Source: Candidatus Liptonbacteria bacterium (lineage in GTDB: Bacteria; Patescibacteriota; Minisyncoccia; UBA6257; 2-01-FULL-56-20). Taken from it: DNA of 44,962 bases. The DNA lies in the NCBI GenBank assembly GCA_016186635.1, contig JACPLI010000017.1:1-44962 (forward strand). Reading direction: 5' to 3'. Position 1 is the first letter of the stretch. Every line of letters begins with the position of its first letter. The position numbers and the translations under genes are program-made. Of the stretch, positions 1-8,318 are shown one piece after another. The notes beneath the pieces were generated by a model. The model searched no databases and was not told the origin of the DNA. It saw nothing but the letters and a program-made list of their open reading frames with translations.

Positions 1-77
1 GGTGAATACCGCCCTTGCGGAGGGGCTGCGGCGGCACCGAGGGTTGCGGCTCCGGCAGAAGAAAACACTCGTGTCCG

Positions 78-563
78 TCATCCTCTCCCATTTGCAACGA
101 CCGATGAGAGAAAAACCAACACGAAAGTTCCCTTAACCCCGTTCCTAGGCATTGGAGACACGACGTACACGAGAAGTATCCCAAGCAGGAAGCTCATCGT
201 AACGACGTGCATCCATCCCGAGAGACTCAAATCCTTATACCACACGCTATACACATGCGCGGGGAACATGTGTCCCGTGATATGGTGTTCCCGCATGCCT
301 TTCGCCCACGCCCAATGAGCGACGAGGGTGAGTGCGACTGCTGCCGCGGACAAGCCGTAAATGGTCGCCGAGTTCTTCGTGAGGTGGGGGGCGATGTACC
401 CGTTCACCACGGAGAGAATGAGGAGGTCGCCCCACATTCCCCCGTGATGAAGAAAGTCCATTGTGACCAGCCGACTCATAAAAGTCCGCTCGAGCACGGA
501 CATGAGCCCCGAGATAACTACGAGCGCCACAGTTAGGTCGAACGCCGCGTGGCTGAATTCCAT
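78..563 (-). CDS. hypothetical multi-pass membrane protein
   Basis: 161 residues, mostly hydrophobic, with about five possible membrane segments (roughly residues 7-25, 45-60, 66-88, 115-135 and 145-158). The loops contain several histidines (a HH pair near residue 40, REHH near 92). I do not recognise a family. The ATG is preceded by a clear AAGGAG Shine-Dalgarno sequence 7 bases upstream, which decides the start and contrasts with the leaderless look of many other genes here. It is transcribed away from the purine operon, and the 128-base gap upstream is AT-rich and likely carries divergent promoters. Bases 1-77, beyond its stop, hold nothing I can assign. Confidence 0.7.
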   Translation of the reverse strand: MEFSHAAFDLTVALVVISGLMSVLERTFMSRLVTMDFLHHGGMWGDLLILSVVNGYIAPHLTKNSATIYGLSAAAVALTLVAHWAWAKGMREHHITGHMFPAHVYSVWYKDLSLSGWMHVVTMSFLLGILLVYVVSPMPRNGVKGTFVLVFLSSVVANGRG

Positions 564-675
564 ACACCGCTCCTTTCGCGTTGGTTGTTTTTAGTTGTTA
601 GTGTTCTGCAAAATGCGAGGAATTTATAACATATACTTTTAACTTTGTCCAGATGCGCGAAGGGTAACTCTCGTC

Positions 676-681
676 TATAAT
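676..681 (+). promoter_or_regulatory. -10 box (TATAAT) of purine operon
   Basis: Perfect TATAAT ending 10 bases before the purSL ATG. No convincing -35 lies at 16-18 bases. No Shine-Dalgarno sequence fits between it and the start, so the transcript would begin only a few bases before the ATG. Confidence 0.6.
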
Positions 682-691
682 CAGGGCAATT

Positions 692-3649
692 ATGCCCTCC
701 CGGATTGATGTGCAAAGCAGCATTACTGACGCCCGAGCGGCAGTAAAAGAGAAGCAATTCGAGGATTTGGGTTTTCGCGGGAAGGTAGAACGCGTGGCGG
801 TGGTGGATTCCTACGTGATTGACGCGCCGTTCAACCAAAGGCAGCTTCAGCGCGCGGGGAAACTTCTTGCGAATCCGCTGCTTGAAACTTTTTCCATGAA
901 TGCATCCACGCCGTCGCAGGAGTTTGACTGGGCGATTGAGATAGGGGCGCGGCCGGGAGTGACGGACAACATGGGGGCCACCGCGCGGGAAGTGATCGCG
1001 GACGGCATCAGGAGGAAGTTTAGGACCAGTGAGGGCGTGTACTATTCCCAGGTCTTTTTTGTTTCAGGAAAGCTTACGCGCACCGACGCCGAACGGATTG
1101 CGGAGGGGATACATAACCCGCTTATCCAGCGCGCGAGCGTGAAAAGCAGGAGCGAGTACGAGCATGACGGCGGGTTTGGCGTTGCGGTGCCGAGGGTGAA
1201 ACTTCGTTCGCACAGCGGTGTGAGAAAAGTGAACCTTGAAGTGGATGATAAGGAACTCGATGCAATCGGAAAGCAGGGAATAGAAGATAGAGGAGGAAGG
1301 CGGGCTTGCCCACCGGAGCTTCAGCGAAGGCGGGGTCCTCTTGCGCTTGACCTTGATGCGATGAAAGCAATACGCGACCATTTCCGCACATTAAAGCGAA
1401 AGCCGACGGATGTGGAGCTTGAATCGTTGGCACAAACGTGGAGTGAGCATTGCAAGCACACGATTTTCGCGAATCCACTCGATGAGATACAGGGCGGGCT
1501 TTTCAGGGAATATATCAAGGCGGCGACGGAGAAGATTATGGAAAAGAATCCCGGATTCTGTGTTTCGGTGTTCAAGGATAATTCGGGCGCAATCGCCTTT
1601 GATGATGAATATCTCATCACGCATAAAGTGGAAACACACAACAGCCCGTCTGCCTTGGACCCCTTCGGCGGCGCAATCACCGGCATCGTGGGGGTGAATC
1701 GCGACACCTTGGGATTCGGGCTCGGCGCGAAACCCGTGATCAACACTTATGGTTTTTGCTTCGCTTGCCCCGAGAATCTTCGAGGGGCGAATTCAAAAGA
1801 CACTATCGAGCTTTTTCGCGACAAGGAGCGCACCCAAAAAATATTGTCTCCGCGCCGCATCATGGACGGTGTGGTGGCGGGGGTGAATGCGGGCGGAAAT
1901 TGTTCGGGCATTCCCACGCCGCAGGGATTCGCGTTCTTCGACCCGCGATATCGCGCGAAACCGGGAGTGTTCGTGGGAACCGTCGGGTTGATTCCCCGGA
2001 AACGGGGCGGGAGACTTCTCCACAAAAAAGGTGCGCGACCGGGAAATTATATCGTGATGGCGGGGGGGCGCGTAGGGCTTGATGGCATCCATGGAGCGAC
2101 GTTCTCATCCGTCGCGCTCGATGCGGGAAGTCCCGCGGCGGCGGTGCAAATCGGCGACCCGATTACGCAGAAGAAGCTCTCGGACGCGCTGGTGAAGGAG
2201 GCGCGCGATAAGGGGCTCTACACGAGTATCACGGACAACGGCGCAGGCGGACTCTCATGTTCGGTGGCGGAAATGGCGAAGGAAGTCGGCCTGCCTGCCG
2301 GCAGGCAGGGAGGGTGTCGGGTGAATTTGGACAGGGTGCCGCTCAAATACCCTGGGCTCGCGCCGTGGCAGATTTGGATTTCAGAGTCCCAAGAGCGGAT
2401 GACCTTGGCGGTGCCGAAGGAGAAATGGAAAGAGCTTTTCTCGTTGTGCCGCAGGCGCGGCGTTGAGGCGGCGGTTATCGGGGAGTTCACGGACTCGGGG
2501 CGGTGTGTGGTGGAGTCCGGCGGAAAGGTGGTTATGGACCTCGCTATGGAGTTCCTTCACGACGGATGGGTGCGGCGCGAGCTCATTTCGCGCGCGGTGC
2601 GCGTCCGGCACGGCGAGCCGAAGGAGATGCCCTCTACCGCCTTTAACGACACGATTCTCGAGCTCCTCGCGCGCCCGAACATCGCGAGTTTCGCGCACAT
2701 CTCGAGCCAGTACGACCACGAGGTGCAGGGAGGGTCGGTCACGAAGCCCCTTGCAGGGCGGGGACGGGTGAATGCAGATGCAACGGTCACGAAGCCCGTG
2801 CTTGATTCAAAGCAGGGAGTGGTGCTTGCGCAGGGGCTTTATCCTACATACTCCGACATCAGCGTGTACGACATGGCGGCATCGGCGATAGACACCGCAG
2901 TGCGCGCGGCGATTGCGGCGGGCGCGCACCCCGAGCGCATCGCGCTTCTCGATAATTTCTGCTGGTGCGATTCTTACAACCCGGAACGCCTGGCACAGCT
3001 TAAAGACGCGGTGCGTGCGTGCTATGACACGGCGGTTGCCTATGAAACCCCGTTTATCTCGGGGAAGGACACCATGTTCAACGACTTTAAGGGATTCGAC
3101 GCGAAGGGGAAACCAGTTGCGATTTCCGTGCCGCCCACGCTCCTTATCTCCGCCATCGGCATCGTGCCGGACGTCTCGAAGTGCACCTCGCTCGATTTTA
3201 AAATGCCGGGCGACGCCATCTATCTTTTGGGCGAGACGCATGACGAGATTGGCGGCAGCGAGTATGCGGTGCTCCAGTCCGAGCGCGCGAAGAAGGATTG
3301 CCTCGGGAACCGCACGCCTCGTGTGGATGCGGAGCGGAATATGAAGCTCTATCGCGCGCTTGCGCGAGTGCTTGCGCGGGGACTCGTTGCGTCCTTGCGG
3401 GATATGCCGGGGAGCCACACGCGCGACGATTTCGCCCTTTTTTCGGAATCCCAAGGGCGAGTGCTCGTGAGCGTGGCGCCCTCGAAGTGCAAGGAATTCG
3501 AGGCGGCGCTCCGCGGGAATGCCTTTGCGCGCATCGGTACGGTCGGCGGCAACGCGGTGTGCATCCGCGGGTGGGACGGGAGCGTAGCTGTGCGCATCGG
3601 AGTTCGCGCGGCGCTTGCGGCGTACCGGTCAACATTCAAGGGCTACTAA
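692..3649 (+). CDS. purL: phosphoribosylformylglycinamidine synthase, PurS-PurL fusion
   Basis: Makes FGAM from FGAR, ATP and ammonia supplied by PurQ (purine step 4, cytosol). 985 residues: an N-terminal PurS-like part with two half-domains (about 20-75 and 80-165; note PGVTDN), then the PurL body. The PurL signature is WSEHCKHTIF near 250, and the metal/ATP region has THKVETHNSPSA near 315. C-terminal synthetase repeats include ISGKDTMFND. The length fits the PurSL type found with a separate PurQ, and purQ follows. First gene of the operon. Two repeat-derived in-frame insertions, near residues 200-215 (RACPPELQRR) and 533-540 (LPAGRQG), interrupt otherwise conserved sequence. ATG chosen because it lies just after a TATAAT box. 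Confidence 0.95.
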   Translation: MPSRIDVQSSITDARAAVKEKQFEDLGFRGKVERVAVVDSYVIDAPFNQRQLQRAGKLLANPLLETFSMNASTPSQEFDWAIEIGARPGVTDNMGATAREVIADGIRRKFRTSEGVYYSQVFFVSGKLTRTDAERIAEGIHNPLIQRASVKSRSEYEHDGGFGVAVPRVKLRSHSGVRKVNLEVDDKELDAIGKQGIEDRGGRRACPPELQRRRGPLALDLDAMKAIRDHFRTLKRKPTDVELESLAQTWSEHCKHTIFANPLDEIQGGLFREYIKAATEKIMEKNPGFCVSVFKDNSGAIAFDDEYLITHKVETHNSPSALDPFGGAITGIVGVNRDTLGFGLGAKPVINTYGFCFACPENLRGANSKDTIELFRDKERTQKILSPRRIMDGVVAGVNAGGNCSGIPTPQGFAFFDPRYRAKPGVFVGTVGLIPRKRGGRLLHKKGARPGNYIVMAGGRVGLDGIHGATFSSVALDAGSPAAAVQIGDPITQKKLSDALVKEARDKGLYTSITDNGAGGLSCSVAEMAKEVGLPAGRQGGCRVNLDRVPLKYPGLAPWQIWISESQERMTLAVPKEKWKELFSLCRRRGVEAAVIGEFTDSGRCVVESGGKVVMDLAMEFLHDGWVRRELISRAVRVRHGEPKEMPSTAFNDTILELLARPNIASFAHISSQYDHEVQGGSVTKPLAGRGRVNADATVTKPVLDSKQGVVLAQGLYPTYSDISVYDMAASAIDTAVRAAIAAGAHPERIALLDNFCWCDSYNPERLAQLKDAVRACYDTAVAYETPFISGKDTMFNDFKGFDAKGKPVAISVPPTLLISAIGIVPDVSKCTSLDFKMPGDAIYLLGETHDEIGGSEYAVLQSERAKKDCLGNRTPRVDAERNMKLYRALARVLARGLVASLRDMPGSHTRDDFALFSESQGRVLVSVAPSKCKEFEAALRGNAFARIGTVGGNAVCIRGWDGSVAVRIGVRAALAAYRSTFKGY
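1293..1335 (+). repeat. palindromic repeat inserted in frame in purL
   Basis: The sequence contains GGCGGGCTTGCCCACCGGAG followed by CTTCAGCGAAGGCGGGG. On the other strand it reads as the GCCTTCGCTGAAGC plus GGGCAAGCCCGCC type of dispersed repeat. It encodes about 13 residues at a point where PurSL proteins have a linker between the PurS-like part and the PurL body. The repeat family name is from general familiarity only. Confidence 0.55.
2290..2309 (+). repeat. 20-bp perfect palindrome inserted in frame in purL
   Basis: CCTGCCTGCC followed directly by its reverse complement. It encodes LPAGRQG inside a PurL segment that normally runs straight from EMA-x-G to a conserved R-V-x-L-D-x-V-P-L-K-Y motif. 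Related CCGGCAGGCAGG sequences occur between genes at 6865-6880 and 18849-18899. Confidence 0.75.
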
Positions 3650-3650
3650 G

Positions 3651-3750
3651 GAGTATTCGCGAATAATGCTAATTTTCATTCAATAATGCGAATAGATTCT
3701 CCAAACGACTTGCGTTATTTGCCCTTATTCGCGATATTAGCGATTACTCC
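3651..3750 (+). repeat. purine-operon spacer element, forward plus inverted copy
   Basis: The gap between purL and purQ is filled by GAGTATTCGCGAATAATGC, a short AT stretch and AATAATGCGAAT. A degenerate inverted copy follows (TTATTCGCGATATTAGCG, then ATTACTCC abutting the purQ ATG). The first 44 bases recur almost exactly at 9762-9806. No Shine-Dalgarno sequence is visible. Confidence 0.65.
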
Positions 3751-4521
3751 ATGAAGAAACCGAAAGCAATAATTTTTTCCGGCTACGGCTTGAACTGCGA
3801 AGAGGAAACAAAGCTTGCCTTCGAGCGCGCGGGAGGAGAGGCGGACATTGTGCATGTGAACGACCTCGTGGACGGGCTGGTTTCGCTCCGCCGCTACCAG
3901 ATACTCGCGGTGCCCGGCGGCTTTTCCTATGGCGATGACACCGGTTCGGGGAAGGCGTACGCGCACAAAATAAAAAACCATCTTGCGGAGGAGATTGAAA
4001 AGTTTTTCGCCGCAGACAAACTGGGGATGGGAATTTGCAACGGCTTCCAGATTTTGACGAACGCGGGGCTTTTGCCGGGAGCGCTCACCTACAATGACTC
4101 CGCGCGCTACACGGTGCGGTGGGTGGACCTCGAAGTCGCGGGCGAGAGCCCGTGGCTCAAAGGCATCAGGCGCATAACGCTCCCGATTGCGCACGGCGAG
4201 GGGAAATTCGTGGGGAGCAAGGAGCTTTTGGACGGACTTGAGAAAGGAAAGGCGATTGCATTCCGCTATGTGAAGGGAGACATATGCGCGTGGCAGGAGT
4301 TGCCCGCGAACCCGAACGGCTCGCTCCGCGACATTGCCGGAGTGCTTGCGCGTGGTGGTAGAATACTAGGGTTGATGCCGCATCCGGAACGGGCGCAGGT
4401 TTTCACCCAATTGCCGCATTGGACAACCCTGCGTGAGGGGTGTGTGCGGGAAGGAAAACCGCTTCCTAAGGAAGGACCGGGCCTCCAAATTTTCAAGAAT
4501 GCTGTTGCCTACTTTAAATAA
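3751..4521 (+). CDS. purQ: phosphoribosylformylglycinamidine synthase, glutaminase subunit
   Basis: Releases ammonia from glutamine for PurSL. 256 residues, class I glutamine amidotransferase fold. Visible are the N-terminal FSGYGLNCEEET, the oxyanion/glutamine region PGGFSYGDD, the nucleophile elbow GICNGFQ (catalytic Cys) and the C-terminal MPHPER supplying the catalytic His and Glu. It follows purSL after a 101-base repeat-filled spacer on the same strand. The ATG directly follows ATTACTCC, the edge of the spacer element. Confidence 0.95.
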   Translation: MKKPKAIIFSGYGLNCEEETKLAFERAGGEADIVHVNDLVDGLVSLRRYQILAVPGGFSYGDDTGSGKAYAHKIKNHLAEEIEKFFAADKLGMGICNGFQILTNAGLLPGALTYNDSARYTVRWVDLEVAGESPWLKGIRRITLPIAHGEGKFVGSKELLDGLEKGKAIAFRYVKGDICAWQELPANPNGSLRDIAGVLARGGRILGLMPHPERAQVFTQLPHWTTLREGCVREGKPLPKEGPGLQIFKNAVAYFK

Positions 4522-4611
4522 GTGATGCCAATATACTAATGCATACTAATCATGCGAATAAAAATCTAATTAGTATCATTAGCATGAATTCGTATATTAG
4601 CATCGCGTATC
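4522..4611 (+). repeat. AT-rich spacer with TACTAAT/ATTAGTAT repeats
   Basis: The gap between purQ and purF contains ATACTAATGCATACTAAT, CATGCGAATAAAA and then the inverted forms AATTAGTATCATTAGCATG and TATATTAGCATCGCG. This is the same kind of TGCGAAT-containing spacer as at the other pur junctions, in a different arrangement. It could fold in RNA. Confidence 0.45.
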
Positions 4612-6069
4612 ATGAGTGAAATGAAACATAAGTGCGGCGTCTTCGGCGTCTACGGCAAGGGCCTCGACGTGAGCCGCCTTTCTTATTTCGGTTTGTTCTC
4701 GCTTCAGCACCGCGGGCAGGAAAGTTCGGGCATCGCAGTTTCGGACGGGAAGAGCATAAAATCGCACAAGGGGAGAGGACTTGTCGCGCAGGCGTTCGAC
4801 GAAGAGGCAATCAAAAGTCTTTCGGGGCATATCGCCGTCGGGCACAACCGGTATTCGACTTCGCTCGGCACGGGGCTTGAGCACGCGCAGCCGATTATTA
4901 TAAATGACCTTGGGCGCAGTCGAACGAGTGGCGGTGTGCTCGCGTTGGCGCACAACGGAAATCTTCCGAGCGTCGCGGCGCTTACGGATGTTTTGAAGCG
5001 TGCGGGCATACGGACGGACGGCAAATCCGACTCAGAACTCATGGCGGACGCACTTGTGCATTTTATGAAGGAGGGCGCGTCTCTTGAAGAGGCGGTGCGG
5101 AAGGCATTCCCGCTCTTCACGGGGTCTTTCTCGCTTCTCGTGATGGACCGGACGACGTTTGTTGCCGTCCGCGACGAGTGCGGCATCAAGCCGCTCTCGG
5201 TTGGGAAGCTCTCCGCATCTGGCGGAGATAGCGGCTATGTCATTTCCTCCGAGACCTGCGCGTTCTCGACGATTGGCGCCTCTTTTGTGAAGGATGTCCT
5301 GCCGGGCGAGATGGTAGTGTTTGACGAGAAAGGAATGCGTTCGTCGCTTCTCACGCTTTCCTCGAAGCAAAAACTTGATGTATTTGAGTTCATCTATTTT
5401 TCCCGACCCGACAGCGTGTTGCTCGGCAAGTCCGTCTATGAGGTGCGGAGAAATTGCGGCAGGGAGCTTGCAAAGGAAGCGGAGGTCATCGCGGACGTGG
5501 TGGTGCCGGTGCCGGAGACCTCTATCCCGGGTGCCATCGGCTACTCCCAGCAGTCGAAGATTCCCTTCGAGATGGGGATTGTGAAGAACCGCTACATCCA
5601 CCGCACGTTCATCGAGCCGGACGAGAAGCTCCGGCACCAAGGCGCGAAGCTGAAGCTCACGCCACTCCCCGCCGTGCTCAAGGGCAAGCGCGTCATCGTG
5701 GTGGATGATTCGGTGGTGCGGGGGACGACTACGCGAAATCTTATCGCGGCGATATTTGAGGCGGGAGCGCGGGAGGTGCACCTTGTCATCACCTCGCCGC
5801 CGGTTTGCTATCCGGATTTCTACGGCATCGACACGCCGGACCAGACCCAGCTCCTTGCGTTCACAAAAAATGTGGACGAGATACGGGAGTTCTTGGGCGT
5901 GACCTCGCTCCACTTTCTCTCCTATCGCGGACTCATCACGGGCATCGGCGTGCCGGAGGAACAGCTTTGCACCTCGTGCCTCACGGGCGTCTACCCGATT
6001 GACCTGCGTGAGCGGAAAAAGGAGGTCGCGCCGGCGTGCATCAAGGTCCTGCCGCATTCGGTCGGTTAA
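4612..6069 (+). CDS. purF: amidophosphoribosyltransferase
   Basis: Commits PRPP to purines by making phosphoribosylamine. 485 residues. Cys8 in KHKCGVFGVYG would become the N-terminal nucleophile after removal of a 7-residue propeptide. The Ntn-hydrolase domain shows SLQHRGQESSGI and GHNRYST. The C-terminal phosphoribosyltransferase has the PRPP loop VIVVDDSVVRGTT near residue 360-372. Four cysteines sit where the B. subtilis-type enzyme binds a 4Fe-4S cluster (SSETCAF, PPVCYP, CTSC), so an Fe-S enzyme is likely. A short possible repeat insertion (LGRSRTSG) sits before LAHNGN. Confidence 0.95.
   Translation: MSEMKHKCGVFGVYGKGLDVSRLSYFGLFSLQHRGQESSGIAVSDGKSIKSHKGRGLVAQAFDEEAIKSLSGHIAVGHNRYSTSLGTGLEHAQPIIINDLGRSRTSGGVLALAHNGNLPSVAALTDVLKRAGIRTDGKSDSELMADALVHFMKEGASLEEAVRKAFPLFTGSFSLLVMDRTTFVAVRDECGIKPLSVGKLSASGGDSGYVISSETCAFSTIGASFVKDVLPGEMVVFDEKGMRSSLLTLSSKQKLDVFEFIYFSRPDSVLLGKSVYEVRRNCGRELAKEAEVIADVVVPVPETSIPGAIGYSQQSKIPFEMGIVKNRYIHRTFIEPDEKLRHQGAKLKLTPLPAVLKGKRVIVVDDSVVRGTTTRNLIAAIFEAGAREVHLVITSPPVCYPDFYGIDTPDQTQLLAFTKNVDEIREFLGVTSLHFLSYRGLITGIGVPEEQLCTSCLTGVYPIDLRERKKEVAPACIKVLPHSVG
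4908..4929 (+). repeat. possible degenerate CCTGAGC-type repeat in purF
   Basis: CCTTGGGCGCAGTCGAACGA resembles the palindromic CCCTGAGCGCAGTCGAAGGG family seen better preserved in purD and purM. It encodes LGRSRTS just before a conserved GG-x-LAHNGN segment of PurF. The match is partial. Confidence 0.35.
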
Positions 6070-6075
6070 TCTATC

Positions 6076-6109
6076 GAAGTTTAACTTCAATATATCGAAG
6101 TTAAACTTC
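6076..6109 (+). repeat. two 13-bp GAAGTTWAACTTC palindromes
   Basis: GAAGTTTAACTTC and GAAGTTAAACTTC lie 8 bases apart in the purF-purN gap. Each is a perfect inverted repeat around one base, both preceded by ATC. They could be an operator pair, an RNA processing signal or another dispersed palindrome family. Confidence 0.55.
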
Positions 6110-6121
6110 ACTAAATTGGGT

Positions 6122-6850
6122 ATGAAGGAGTTACGTCTTGCATTACTTATCTCCGGTAGCGGGACGACCGCCGAAGCGGTTATCCGCGCATCGAAAGATG
6201 GGCGGCTTGCGGGCGTGGAAGTTGCATGCGTGATTGTGAGCAAGCCCGGGGCGCTGGGCATCGTGCGCGCGCTTCGCGCGGGCGTTCCCGAAAAGGATGT
6301 AGCGGTCTGTCAGCCAAGAAGTTTCCCGTCGTCCAAAAAGTTCGGCGAGCAGATTATTAAAGAATGCAAGGCGCGCGGCGCGGATTTTGTGGGGCAGTAC
6401 GGGTGGCTCGTGAAGACGCCGGAGAACGTGATCGAGGCGTTTGCAGGGAGAATCGTGAACCAGCATCCCGGGCCGCTCGATCCCGGGCGGCCGGACTTTG
6501 GCGGAAAAGGAATGTTCGGGCGGCGGGTGCACGCCGCGCGGCTTTTCTTTGTGCGCGCGGTGGGGAGGGATTTCTGGACGGAGATGACCACGCATCGCGT
6601 GGTGGCGGAGTACGACATGGGCGCGGTCGTGAACACGCGCCGGATTGTCATCAACTTGGATGACACGCCGGAGTCGCTTCAGGAGCGGGCGCTCCCTATC
6701 GAGCACGAGTTGCAGATTGAAACGCTCGGCATGTTTGTGAGGGGCGACGTGAAAGAGATGAAGCGGACAATTCCGCTCGTTCTGCCCGGCGAAGAAAAGA
6801 TTTTGGAGGAAGCGAAGCAAAAGGCGATTCTGATGTATCCGAACGGATAG
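6122..6850 (+). CDS. purN: phosphoribosylglycinamide formyltransferase, PurN-like
   Basis: Transfers a formyl group from 10-formyl-THF to GAR (purine step 3). The N-terminal LALLISGSGTTAEAVIRA matches the PurN phosphate-binding start. NQHPG near residue 112 holds the catalytic Asn and His, and HRVVAEYDMGAVV holds the catalytic Asp. At 243 residues it is longer than E. coli PurN, with a divergent PLDPGRPDFGGKGM segment after the HP motif. The ORF is open from 5999, but those codons overlap purF and cross the palindromic spacer, so the ATG at 6122 (MKELRL) is preferred. Confidence 0.85.
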   Translation: MKELRLALLISGSGTTAEAVIRASKDGRLAGVEVACVIVSKPGALGIVRALRAGVPEKDVAVCQPRSFPSSKKFGEQIIKECKARGADFVGQYGWLVKTPENVIEAFAGRIVNQHPGPLDPGRPDFGGKGMFGRRVHAARLFFVRAVGRDFWTEMTTHRVVAEYDMGAVVNTRRIVINLDDTPESLQERALPIEHELQIETLGMFVRGDVKEMKRTIPLVLPGEEKILEEAKQKAILMYPNG

Positions 6851-6911
6851 GAGTAATCGCGCCATGCCTACCGGCAGGCAGGAATAACGCGAATTTAATG
6901 TAATAACGCGA
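6851..6911 (+). repeat. spacer element carrying an inserted palindrome
   Basis: GAGTAATCGCG, then CCATGCCTACCGGCAGGCAGG (imperfect palindrome around 6865-6880), then AATAACGCGAAT and TAATAACGCGAATGG. The purD ATG lies inside the final CGCGAATGG. It looks like a spacer element of the 3651 type into which a CCGGCAGGCAGG palindrome has been inserted. Confidence 0.6.
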
Positions 6912-8225
6912 ATGGATGCAAAGAGAAAAGTTTTAGTAATCGGGAATTACGCCCGCGAGCACGCGCTCGCGTGGAAACTTTCGCAGTCGCCGCGCGTGGG
7001 GAAGCTCTACATCGCGCCGGGGAACGGGGGAATCGGGAGGGCCGAAGGTCCTGAGCATAGTCGAAGGATGGAGAATGTTCCTATCGCACCGACGGATATC
7101 CCGAAGCTCGTGCAGTTTGTGCTCGACAAGAAAGTGGAAGTAACGATTGTAGCTTCGGACGACCCTCTGGCGATGGGAGTTGTGGACGCATTTGAAGCGA
7201 AAGGATTGAAGATATTCGGACCGACCAAAGCCGCCGCGCAAATCGAGGCGTCAAAAGTGTTCGCGAAGCAGTTGATGCACGAGCACGGGATCCCCACGGC
7301 GAAGTTCAAGACGTTCAGCGACTATGCGGAAGCTTCCGCATACGTGCAGACGCAGCGGATACCCCTCGTCATAAAGGCGAGCGGGCTTGCGCTCGGAAAA
7401 GGAGTAATAATTTGCGCGAATATGCAGGAAGCGGAGGCGGCACTCGCGCGGATAATGGTCGAGAAAGTATTCGGCGACTCGGGAAGCGAAGTGGTGGTGG
7501 AAGAGTTTATGGAAGGAGAAGAATTTTCTGCTCACGCCTTTACGGATGGGAAAACGTTCAAACTTTTCCCGTTTTCCCAAGACCACAAGCAGATTTTCGA
7601 GGGTGGTAAGGGGCCGAATACCGGCGGCATCGGGACGATTGCGCCACTTACGTGGATGGGCGAGAAGAATACACGGATTGTGGCGGAAAAGGTTGTTGCT
7701 CCGACGCTCGAGGCGTTGAAGAAAATGGGGGCGCCGTTCCGAGGGCTTTTGTATCCGGGGCTCATGATGACGAAGGAAGGTCCCAAGGTCGTCGAGTTCA
7801 ATTCCCGTTTTGGAGACCCGGAGTGCGAGAGCTACATGCGGCTTTTGAAAACGGATTTGCTCGACATTGTGGAAGCATGCATCGAGGGGACGTTAGAGAA
7901 GATAAACATAGAGTGGTATCCGGGATTCGCGTGTTGCATCATTCTCTGCAGCGGCGGATATCCGGGCGCGTATGAGAAAGGGAAAGAAATTACCGGTATT
8001 GAGGAAGCCGAGAAAATGCCGGATGTAATCGTCTTTCATGCCGGAACTAAAGTAGAAAATGGGAAATTAGTTACTTCAGGTGGGCGTGTCCTGGGGGTGA
8101 CGGCTACGGGCGAGACGCTCGAAGCGGCTTTGAAAAAAGCATACGAAGCCGTGGCGAAAATCCACTTCGACGGCGTGTATTATCGGAAGGACATCGGCGC
8201 GAAAGCATTACGTCATCGGTCGTAA
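6912..8225 (+). CDS. purD: phosphoribosylamine-glycine ligase
   Basis: Joins phosphoribosylamine and glycine using ATP (purine step 2). 437 residues with the GARS N-domain (VLVIGNYAREHALAWKL), the ATP-grasp domain (PLVIKASGLALGKGV; GEEFSAHAFTDG; FNSRFGDPECE) and the C-domain. The first motif is GNYAREHAL where the family usually has GSGGREHAL. A repeat-derived insertion (GPEHSRRM) lies near residues 45-53, just before ENVPIAPTDIP. The start ATG sits at the edge of the spacer element and no Shine-Dalgarno sequence is seen. Confidence 0.95.
   Translation: MDAKRKVLVIGNYAREHALAWKLSQSPRVGKLYIAPGNGGIGRAEGPEHSRRMENVPIAPTDIPKLVQFVLDKKVEVTIVASDDPLAMGVVDAFEAKGLKIFGPTKAAAQIEASKVFAKQLMHEHGIPTAKFKTFSDYAEASAYVQTQRIPLVIKASGLALGKGVIICANMQEAEAALARIMVEKVFGDSGSEVVVEEFMEGEEFSAHAFTDGKTFKLFPFSQDHKQIFEGGKGPNTGGIGTIAPLTWMGEKNTRIVAEKVVAPTLEALKKMGAPFRGLLYPGLMMTKEGPKVVEFNSRFGDPECESYMRLLKTDLLDIVEACIEGTLEKINIEWYPGFACCIILCSGGYPGAYEKGKEITGIEEAEKMPDVIVFHAGTKVENGKLVTSGGRVLGVTATGETLEAALKKAYEAVAKIHFDGVYYRKDIGAKALRHRS
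7044..7071 (+). repeat. CCTGAGC-GTCGAAGG repeat inserted in frame in purD
   Basis: GGTCCTGAGCATAGTCGAAG encodes the extra residues GPEHSRR in a loop that is normally about nine residues shorter. It is the same imperfect palindrome family as in purM (12110-12128). Confidence 0.65.
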
Positions 8226-8233
8226 GTCATGGG

Positions 8234-8263
8234 TTGACGCAGTATGGTTGCCGGCGTTACGCT
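8234..8263 (+). promoter_or_regulatory. possible promoter TTGACG-18-TACGCT
   Basis: TTGACG at 8234-8239 and TACGCT at 8258-8263 with an 18-base spacer, upstream of the kinase-like gene at 8319. It would give that gene a start separate from the pur operon. Confidence 0.4.
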
Positions 8264-8318
8264 AGTGGCATCGGTTTGATTTCAGTAACTTAAAACCACC
8301 AAAACGGAAAGGACCGTT

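Noticed and set aside
5999-6121. N-terminal extension of PurN
   Set aside because: Overlaps purF and crosses two palindromes; conserved sequence begins at the ATG at 6122.
5032-6261. 409-codon ORF opposite purF
   Set aside because: Antisense shadow of PurF, Arg/His-rich, no family; arises from GC-biased third positions.
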